Source of the DNA: Deltaproteobacteria bacterium | GTDB lineage: Bacteria; Desulfobacterota; DSM-4660; Desulfatiglandales; Desulfatiglandaceae | Reading direction: 5' to 3' | DNA: 5,041 bases | NCBI GenBank assembly: GCA_011051075.1 | Contig: DREN01000315.1 | Span: 1 to 5,041, forward strand | In this document: positions 1-5,041 of the stretch, one piece after another | Numbering within the stretch: position 1 is the first letter of the stretch | Layout of the letters: every line of letters begins with the position of its first letter | Program-made: the position numbers and the translations under genes | The notes under the pieces: generated by a model | What the model was told of the DNA's origin: nothing | Seen by the model: the letters and a program-made list of their open reading frames with translations, nothing else | The model's database searches: none

Positions 1-1136
1 ATGGGATAGGACACGCAGGAATGAACATAGCCGAACCTCCTGTCTGATTTCCTGACAGGCACGCCGGCCGGCTGAAATACCCTTCCAGATACCACCTTCA
101 CCCTGCACATGCTGCATTCACCGGAGCGGCAGAGGGAGGGAGTCGCCACGCCACCTTTCTCAAGGGCAACTATGAGCGGTTCCCCGGCCCTCGCCTCTAC
201 TTCAGGACCGCCCGCGATCTTCACGGAAAAGACCTGATCTTTGCCGATCTCCCCGGGCCAACCAGGGTAATCGCAGATGCTGACAGGCGCGCCGTACACC
301 TCCTTTCTTATCTTCCTTGGGGGAACGCCCAAATCCTTGAGCTCAGGTTCGCAGAAATCGTACAGGCCCTGGGGACCGCACAGGTAAAAGGTCTTCTCAG
401 AAATATCCCCAAGGGTCTCTTTTACCAGGTCCCCGGTGATAAGGCCTGTGGTCCCCTCATATCCCTCCCCGGGCTCCTCAATGACCGGCATGTAATTGAT
501 GTTTTCAAACCGGTCTGAAATGGCACGGAGTTCATCGTGAAAAATCAGATCGTCAAGATTTCTGCTCCCGTGGAAGAGATACACGGTCCTGTCCAGACCA
601 CACTCTACGATCTCACGGATCATGCTCCGAAACGGGGTAACGCCGCTTCCGCCCGCAATACAGGCCATTGTCCTGTCGTGAAAGAGCGGATTATGGTAGA
701 AGTTGCCGGCAGGTCCGGAACTCTCAAGGGCATCTCCCCTTTTCACCTCGTCTAACAGGTACGCGGACACGAGGCCGTTCTCAACCCGTCTTACGGTAAT
801 CTCGTAGAACCCGGTCTGGTTGGGGGGGGATGAAATGCTGTAGGGCCTGCTTGTGCGGATACCGTCCAGATCCAGAAAAAGGGCGATGTACTGCCCGGCC
901 AGGAAGGGGGGGAGGTAACCATCCCGGGAGACGAGCCTGAAGGTCCTGGCAGAGGGGGTTTCGTCAATGATGTCTGACACCATAAGCCTCATCCGGGCAG
1001 GATGGAGGAGATTGACCTGACGACCCACGGAATCACCCACGGCCTCGTACTGTCTCCCGTACTTCCTGCTCGTTTCCATATCTGCGACAACGGCTTCGTA
1101 CCCGTCAAACTCCTTGAACGCAGGTTCCCTCATCAT
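1..1136 (-). CDS. NAD(P)H-dependent flavin oxidoreductase with C-terminal [2Fe-2S] ferredoxin domain (3' end outside window)
   Basis: Reverse-strand reading gives 378 complete codons with no stop. The C-terminus runs off the left edge, probably by only a few residues. Seen (numbering from the ATG at 1136): a 45-residue N-terminal extension; a ferredoxin-reductase-type flavin domain (about 45-150) with the flavin-binding RPYS motif at 97-100 and GPAGN at 141-145; an NAD(P)-binding domain (about 157-262) with GGSGVTP at 162-168 and CGPQG at 253-257; and a plant-type ferredoxin domain (about 300-378) with a full cluster motif C-x4-C-x2-C-x29-C (C336, C341, C344, C374). This order, flavin then NAD then Fe-S, is that of phthalate dioxygenase reductase/PaaE-like electron-transfer proteins. 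It should move electrons between NAD(P)H and a partner through flavin and one [2Fe-2S] centre in the cytoplasm. Its start overlaps the stop of the CrtI-like gene by ATGA, so that protein is the best candidate partner (inference). The next in-frame ATG, at 1133, is an equally possible start. The direction of electron flow and the true partner are not shown. Confidence 0.9.
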   Translation of the reverse strand, partial: MMREPAFKEFDGYEAVVADMETSRKYGRQYEAVGDSVGRQVNLLHPARMRLMVSDIIDETPSARTFRLVSRDGYLPPFLAGQYIALFLDLDGIRTSRPYSISSPPNQTGFYEITVRRVENGLVSAYLLDEVKRGDALESSGPAGNFYHNPLFHDRTMACIAGGSGVTPFRSMIREIVECGLDRTVYLFHGSRNLDDLIFHDELRAISDRFENINYMPVIEEPGEGYEGTTGLITGDLVKETLGDISEKTFYLCGPQGLYDFCEPELKDLGVPPRKIRKEVYGAPVSICDYPGWPGEIGKDQVFSVKIAGGPEVEARAGEPLIVALEKGGVATPSLCRSGECSMCRVKVVSGRVFQPAGVPVRKSDRRFGYVHSCVSYP

Positions 1137-2647
1137 ATTCCCCCCTGATTGGAATTGAGTTTTCTCAGCACAGACCTGGCCGCGGACATTCCCGCCTGCA
1201 GCGTGGGTTGAAATCCGCAGTCGCCTATCCATCCGCTGGCAAAGAAGAGGCCTTCAACGGGAGATGAGCGTCCGGGCTGAAAAAACATGGAGTCCTTGGT
1301 GTACTGCTCAAACCCGTAGATGGCCCCTTCGGGATGCCCGAGGTACCGCATATGGGTGAGCGGTGTTCCCACCTCAAGCTCTTCCATATGCTCCCTCACC
1401 CCTGGAAAGACGGCCTCAACCCGCCGCAGCATGGCCTCCGCGCACCTGTACTTAACCCTGTGGTACTGTGTGGGAGGTATGCGCATCCACGGTGCGCCGT
1501 ACTTGAGGGTGACCATATTGGCCTGGCATGTTCCTGGAGGTGAAAACTCCGGATCAGCCACGTCGTAACAGCTCATGACCATGAGTTCATCGTCTATCTC
1601 AACCCTGTTCATGCGCCTGATTACCCCGTCGCCGGTGTCCCGGTTGTTGATGAGGAAGTTGGTGGTTTCCGTGATGCCAAGCTCATGGGGCTCACAGTCA
1701 AATCCCGCGAAAAGGGTAAAGGCCGAGGGGCTCAGGCTCCTGCCTCCCATCTCCCTGAGGGCCTTCACAGGAACATCCTCGGGATCAATCAGGTAGGTAT
1801 AGGTGGTCACCTGGGAGGCGTTTGAGATCACATACCCTGTCTCTATCTTCTCACCGTGCTCCGTAACTACCCCCTTCACGGCCCCGTTTTCCACGACTAT
1901 CTTGTCCACGCCGCAGTTGAACCGGGCCGTGCCCCCCTGAGAGATGAACTTATCTGCCAGAGCATTGGACAGGGCCTGTGAACCCCCCTTTATATGGAAC
2001 GGCTTGAATTCCATATAAACGAAGAAGAGCATGGCGATGTAGGCGAACGAGAGACGGTTGGTGGGAAGCCCCAGATAGCCCCAGTACACGGATATGATGA
2101 GCTTGAGCAGAGGATCGGAGAAGATTTCGTCTATGACCTCGTCGGCAGGTCTGAAGGCGTAGCTGTACAGGACCGGGTACTTTTCCCTGGACGGGGCCGG
2201 GTCCTTGAAAAAAAAGGTCGCCAACATCTCATTGGCATACTGATACGAAAGATCAAAGAACCTGCTGATGGCCTCCCTCTCGTGGGGAAACCGCTTCTCA
2301 AGGGTGGAGACCGCACGGTTTCTGTCCGCCTTGAGGGTCAGCCTGAATCCGTCGGGCATCAATACGCTGTAGAGGTCCTCCATCTCCACGAACTCCAGGT
2401 CATCCAGTACCCCCAGACTGGCCAGGGACATCCTCAACGGACCCGGTTTTTCAGGGGTTCCCATTCCGCTGAGCTGGTGCAGGGCCACTTCAAACTCAAA
2501 CCGTCCTCTGCAGAAGCTGGTTGCGCAGCCCCCGGGGATATTATGCCTCTCCAGCATGAGGACGTTGAGCCCCTTCTGCGCCAGACCGGCGGCCGCGGTA
2601 AGGCCCCCGTTTCCAGCGCCAATAATCACTGCGTCATACCTCTCCAT
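1133..2647 (-). CDS. FAD-dependent oxidoreductase, phytoene desaturase/CrtI/retinol saturase-like superfamily
   Basis: Complete 504-residue protein. Residues 1-40 form a Rossmann dinucleotide-binding motif, GAGNGG at 10-15, an acidic strand end at E33 and PGGCATS at 38-44. This is typical of CrtI/CrtO/retinol-saturase flavoproteins, as is the second motif, starting GGSQALSNAL at 221-230, followed by a Gly-rich turn and V-x-x-I. Length fits the family (about 490-550). A hydrophobic stretch at about 182-212 (LIISVYWGYLG and FAYIAMLFFVYM) could form a substrate tunnel or monotopic membrane contact; there is no signal peptide. The C-terminal FAD-contact region (466-490) reads GWIGDCGFQPTLQAG and differs from the Pro/Gly-rich form common in carotenoid desaturases, so carotenoid desaturation should not be assumed. 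It may desaturate, saturate or isomerise a hydrophobic substrate. The start ATG at 2647 has AGGAG (2654-2658) 6 nt upstream. It follows the acyl-CoA ligase by 100 bp and overlaps the Fe-S reductase by 4 bp. Superfamily is confident; the reaction is unknown. Confidence 0.88.
   Translation of the reverse strand: MERYDAVIIGAGNGGLTAAAGLAQKGLNVLMLERHNIPGGCATSFCRGRFEFEVALHQLSGMGTPEKPGPLRMSLASLGVLDDLEFVEMEDLYSVLMPDGFRLTLKADRNRAVSTLEKRFPHEREAISRFFDLSYQYANEMLATFFFKDPAPSREKYPVLYSYAFRPADEVIDEIFSDPLLKLIISVYWGYLGLPTNRLSFAYIAMLFFVYMEFKPFHIKGGSQALSNALADKFISQGGTARFNCGVDKIVVENGAVKGVVTEHGEKIETGYVISNASQVTTYTYLIDPEDVPVKALREMGGRSLSPSAFTLFAGFDCEPHELGITETTNFLINNRDTGDGVIRRMNRVEIDDELMVMSCYDVADPEFSPPGTCQANMVTLKYGAPWMRIPPTQYHRVKYRCAEAMLRRVEAVFPGVREHMEELEVGTPLTHMRYLGHPEGAIYGFEQYTKDSMFFQPGRSSPVEGLFFASGWIGDCGFQPTLQAGMSAARSVLRKLNSNQGGI
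1140..1146 (-). promoter_or_regulatory. Ribosome binding site of the Fe-S flavin reductase gene
   Basis: On the minus strand AGGGGGG lies inside the last codons of the upstream CrtI-like gene, just before two consecutive ATG codons (1136 and 1133). Taking AGGGGG as the core, the spacing is 4 nt to the first ATG and 7 nt to the second. The spacing slightly favours the second ATG, while the first gives the classic ATGA stop/start overlap. Either way, initiation is likely coupled to termination of the upstream gene. The one-base mismatch to AGGAGG makes it a moderate site. Confidence 0.55.
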
Positions 2648-2708
2648 TTACAGCTCCTATATTGTGATCCCTGTTAGAATTTCAGTTTTCAGCTTCTACG
2701 CGAAAAGA

Positions 2709-2729
2709 GAGGGCATTTTTTAATCCCTC
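2709..2729. repeat. Weak inverted repeat in the ligase to CrtI-like gap
   Basis: The 100-bp gap between 2648 and 2747 contains GAGGG and CCCTC arms, extended inward by ATT/AAT around a four-base T loop, with one unpaired C. Read as minus-strand RNA it would be a short hairpin with an A-rich loop, followed by a short pyrimidine/U stretch (TCTTTTC). That could be a weak attenuator or mRNA-processing site that lowers expression of the two downstream genes, but the stem is short and the U tract is poor. Chance occurrence is quite possible. The rest of this gap shows no convincing promoter. Confidence 0.25.
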
Positions 2730-2747
2730 AATCCCGGTTTATCCGGA

Positions 2748-4424
2748 TCAGGATTGCTGCCCTGCCCTCTTTATCTCCATCTCCCTGAGCTCTCTGCGCA
2801 AGACCTTCCCCACCGTGCTCTTTGGAAGCTCATCCATGAATTCCACCATCTTGGGCACCTTGTAAACGGCCAGGTTTTTCTTGCAGAAGGCTATGACCTC
2901 TTCCTCTGTGAGGGCCTCTCCCTGCCTCGTGACTATAAAGGCCTTTATGGTCTCCCCGCGATAGCTGTCGGGCACGCCCACGGCGCAGGCCTCCTGAATC
3001 CCGGGATGCTGGTAGAGAACCTCGTCAATATCCCTGGGGTAGATGTTGTACCCGCCTGCTATGATCATATCCTTTTTCCGGTCCACTATGAACAGGTACC
3101 CATCCTCATCCATATAACCGATATCACCCGTGTAGAGCCATCCGTCTCGGATGGCGTCCTCGGTCTCTTCAGGGTTCTTGTAGTACCCTCCGGTGACCTG
3201 GGGGCCCTTGATGAGGACCTCTCCCGATTCGCCCAGGGGCATATCCCTTGTGCCGGTCTCAATATCCACTATGCGGCAGTCCGTATCCGGTACCGGCACA
3301 CCCACGCTCCCCACCTTGGTCTTTCCCCTCCACGGGTTGGCATGGGAGAGCACCGTGGTCTCCGTAAGCCCGTAGCACTCCACGATGGTGGCGCCCACCG
3401 CCTCCTCCCACTGGCGCACCGTCTCAACCGCCAGGGGGGCGGCCCCTGAGAGACAGCCCTTTATAAACGAGAAGTCGGTCTTGGCAAAATCAGGGTGGTT
3501 GAGCACCCCCACGAAGATGGTGGGGACACACGGGAACCAGTCGGGCCGGAACTTCCGGGTCATCTCCAGGACGGCGCCCGGCTCGGGACGGGGGATCAGG
3601 ATGAGGGTTATCCCCCTGTAGATGGCCGTGTTCATGCCGGTGGTAAAGCCCGCGGTATGAAAGATCGGGAAGGTGCCTAACATACTGTCCCTCCCCTCAA
3701 CCGCGTCAGGGAGCCAGGCCCTCAACTGCTGGACGCATATACTACAGTTTCTGTGGGTGAGCATGACACCTTTAGATACCCCTGTGGTGCCCCCGGTATA
3801 TAGAAGTGAGGCCAGATCATCGAAGAGGACCTCGGTCTTGGGAGGGTCAGGGGGATACTTGCCTATGAGGTCGAGGAAATCCAGGACTCCCTCATGGGGA
3901 TCGGTCTTCCGGTGCATCTTCTTCTTAACAAGGGGGAAGAGCTGCTTCTTGGGAAAGGGGAGGTAATCGCGGATATGACAGGAGATGATGGTTTCGATCC
4001 CGGTCTTCTCCTTGAGCTTTAGTATCCTCGGGACAAGGAGATCCAGGGTTATGGCCATCTTGGAGTCAGAGTCGTTTAGCTGATGCTCTAACTCCTTCTC
4101 CGTGTAAAGGGGATTGTTCATGACCACCACCGCGCCAAGCCGGAACGTGGCGTAAGAGGCGATCACCACCTGGGGCATGTTGGGAAGGAGGAGCGCCACC
4201 TTGTCCCCCTTGCCTATGCCCAGGTCACTCAGGGCCCCTGCAAAGCGGTTTACCAGTTCATCCAGTTCCCTGTAGCTGATCTTCCTACCCATCATTATCA
4301 GGGCCACTGAATCTGGAAACCTCTCTGCCGTCCTTTTGAGGGCAGCGGGCAGGGTGATTTCATCGTAGTCGAGGCTTCTGGGGACCCCCTCGGCATAGGC
4401 CTTGTGCCAGATTCTCTCTTCCAT
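2748..4424 (-). CDS. Long-chain fatty-acid--CoA ligase-like AMP-binding enzyme (FadD family)
   Basis: Complete 558-residue ANL-superfamily enzyme, close in length to E. coli FadD (561). It would activate a carboxylic acid with ATP to an acyl-adenylate and then transfer it to CoA in the cytoplasm or at the inner membrane face. Core motifs are intact: ATP/P-loop YTGGTTGVSKG at 209-219 (the YTGGTTG form is that of FadD), YGLTETT at 351-357, YTGD at 431-434 with the ribose-binding Asp, the hinge region VDRKKDMIIAGGYNIYP at 447-463, and PKSTVGKVLRREL at 534-546 with K540 as the expected catalytic lysine. The opening residues (IWHKAYAEGVP) also match the FadD-type N-terminus, supporting the start at 4424, which has AGGAG at 4433-4437 with an 8-nt spacer. 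It lies 54 bp after the acyl-CoA dehydrogenase and 100 bp before the CrtI-like gene. A fatty, branched or alicyclic acid is plausible as substrate; chain length cannot be told from motifs alone. Confidence 0.93.
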   Translation of the reverse strand: MEERIWHKAYAEGVPRSLDYDEITLPAALKRTAERFPDSVALIMMGRKISYRELDELVNRFAGALSDLGIGKGDKVALLLPNMPQVVIASYATFRLGAVVVMNNPLYTEKELEHQLNDSDSKMAITLDLLVPRILKLKEKTGIETIISCHIRDYLPFPKKQLFPLVKKKMHRKTDPHEGVLDFLDLIGKYPPDPPKTEVLFDDLASLLYTGGTTGVSKGVMLTHRNCSICVQQLRAWLPDAVEGRDSMLGTFPIFHTAGFTTGMNTAIYRGITLILIPRPEPGAVLEMTRKFRPDWFPCVPTIFVGVLNHPDFAKTDFSFIKGCLSGAAPLAVETVRQWEEAVGATIVECYGLTETTVLSHANPWRGKTKVGSVGVPVPDTDCRIVDIETGTRDMPLGESGEVLIKGPQVTGGYYKNPEETEDAIRDGWLYTGDIGYMDEDGYLFIVDRKKDMIIAGGYNIYPRDIDEVLYQHPGIQEACAVGVPDSYRGETIKAFIVTRQGEALTEEEVIAFCKKNLAVYKVPKMVEFMDELPKSTVGKVLRRELREMEIKRAGQQS

Positions 4425-4478
4425 GGCTTCATCTCCTGAAGTAATGATGAGTTGTACTATGGATACTCTGCCGTTCCT

Positions 4479-5041
4479 TTACGACCTCCGCAGCTTCTTC
4501 ATCAACTCTCCCATGATGATCAGTTTCTGTATCTGGTTGGTCCCGGCGCCGAACTCGATCCCCTTCACGTCACGGTACATCCTCTCTATGGGAAACTCCC
4601 TGATAAAGCCGTACCCACCGAAGATCTGCACCGCCTTGCCAACCGCTTCCACCCCCACCTGGGCGCAGAAGAGCTTGGCGCAGGAGGCCTCAAGCCTGAC
4701 CCGCTTTCCCGAGTCGGCCATTGAGGCCGCCCAGTACGACAGGACCCTCCCGGCCTGGATACTGGCGGCTATTTGCGCAAGCATGTCCTGGATCATCTGG
4801 AAGCTTATAATGGGGGCCCCGAACTGGACCCGCTCCGAGGCGTACCTGAAGGCCAGGTCAAAGGCCCCCTGGGCCACTCCGATGGGGGCTATGGAGTAGA
4901 TGATCCTCTCCCGGTCCAGCCCGCTCATCATGACCCTGATTCCCCTGTTTTCCTCTCCCAGGAGGTTTTCGACAGGCACCTCGCAGTTGTCAAATATGAG
5001 CTCGCCGGTGGGAGACCCCCTCACCCCCATTTTCCTCAGCG
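4479..5041 (-). CDS. Acyl-CoA dehydrogenase, isovaleryl-CoA dehydrogenase-like (C-terminal part; 5' end outside window)
   Basis: The reading frame is open from the right edge to the TAA at 4479-4481. About 187 residues are visible, roughly the second half of a normal enzyme of about 380. The ATG at 5030 is internal, not the start. Visible features: the middle-domain end KMGVRGSPTGEL; the C-terminal helical FAD/tetramer domain with SERVQFG; the family signature QIFGGYGF (counting M at 5030 as 1, residues 135-142); and the end motif GAGTNQIQ. The enzyme would form an alpha,beta double bond in an acyl-CoA and pass electrons to ETF. The usual C-terminal catalytic Glu of medium- and short-chain enzymes is replaced by Ala (residue 162, codon 4545-4547). 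A Glu sits in GLDRER on the preceding helix (residue 41, codon 4908-4910), where isovaleryl-CoA and long-chain acyl-CoA dehydrogenases place their base. The enzyme therefore looks active and of that subgroup. It is the first visible gene of the row, 54 bp before the ligase. Confidence 0.93.
   Translation of the reverse strand, partial: LRKMGVRGSPTGELIFDNCEVPVENLLGEENRGIRVMMSGLDRERIIYSIAPIGVAQGAFDLAFRYASERVQFGAPIISFQMIQDMLAQIAASIQAGRVLSYWAASMADSGKRVRLEASCAKLFCAQVGVEAVGKAVQIFGGYGFIREFPIERMYRDVKGIEFGAGTNQIQKLIIMGELMKKLRRS

Noticed and set aside
537..755. Plus-strand open frame of 72 codons in the apparently empty left end
   Set aside because: The left end is not empty: the minus strand is open from 1136 to 1 with flavin, NAD and [2Fe-2S] motifs, so this frame is a shadow.
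1..1136. Possible frameshifted or degraded reductase pseudogene
   Set aside because: Codon-by-codon reverse translation is uninterrupted and all cofactor motifs, including four cluster cysteines, are present; the missing stop is only due to the window edge.
1994..2677. Plus-strand open frame of 227 codons
   Set aside because: It lies almost wholly opposite the well-supported CrtI-like gene, shows no recognisable domain, and has the composition expected of the antisense of a GC-rich coding strand.
2648..2747. Possible sigma-70 promoter (TTGAGG near 2730 and AT-rich CAATATA near 2660)
   Set aside because: The TTGAGG has no fitting -10 element at 16-18 nt, and the AT-rich stretch overlaps the ribosome binding site region; no convincing pair could be made.
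2754..3449. Plus-strand open frame of 231 codons
   Set aside because: Antisense to the C-terminal half of the ligase, whose motifs are intact; His/Leu/Pro-rich shadow with no family features.
4402..4899. Plus-strand open frame of 165 codons
   Set aside because: Antisense to the acyl-CoA dehydrogenase and the ligase start; no domain seen.
1..5041. tRNA, rRNA, CRISPR array, insertion sequence or attachment-site signals
   Set aside because: Coding density is nearly complete, no repeated spaced units, transposase frames or terminal inverted repeats were seen, and the gaps are too short for most of these.

Overview
The window is a single co-directional gene block on the minus strand, densely packed and moderately GC-rich. 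It reads in transcription order from the right edge to the left edge. The genes are: (1) the C-terminal part of an acyl-CoA dehydrogenase (right edge to 4479), (2) a complete FadD-like acyl-CoA synthetase (4424-2748), (3) a complete FAD-dependent oxidoreductase of the phytoene desaturase/CrtI/retinol saturase superfamily (2647-1133), and (4) an NAD(P)H-type flavin reductase with a C-terminal plant-type [2Fe-2S] domain, whose last few residues lie beyond the left edge (1136 to 1). Gene 4 is open all the way to position 1 and covers about the first 1.1 kb. It is easy to overlook because its stop codon is outside the window. I translated it by hand on the reverse strand and found no frameshift.

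The gaps are 54 bp (acyl-CoA dehydrogenase to ligase), 100 bp (ligase to CrtI-like gene) and a 4-bp ATGA overlap (CrtI-like gene to reductase). Each of the three visible start codons has a purine-rich Shine-Dalgarno-like stretch. I see no convincing promoter or strong terminator, so the simplest reading is one operon whose promoter is upstream of the right edge. The 100-bp gap holds only a weak inverted repeat.

The likely shared job is oxidation or modification of a carboxylic acid as its CoA thioester. The ligase would activate the acid, the acyl-CoA dehydrogenase would introduce an alpha,beta double bond, and the CrtI-like flavoenzyme with its coupled Fe-S reductase would do a further redox step on a hydrophobic, possibly isoprenoid-like or polyunsaturated, substrate. 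The last step is inference. Two details are informative. The dehydrogenase has the catalytic-base arrangement of isovaleryl-CoA/long-chain acyl-CoA dehydrogenases. The CrtI-like protein lacks the glycine/proline-rich C-terminal signature usual in carotenoid desaturases.

The organism cannot be identified from this window. The operon style, FadD-like ligase and acyl-CoA dehydrogenase would suit an anaerobic fatty- or aromatic-acid-degrading bacterium such as a Desulfobacterota/syntrophic lineage, but that is an impression from gene content rather than evidence. There are no RNA genes, mobile elements, CRISPR arrays or other accessory elements that I can support.
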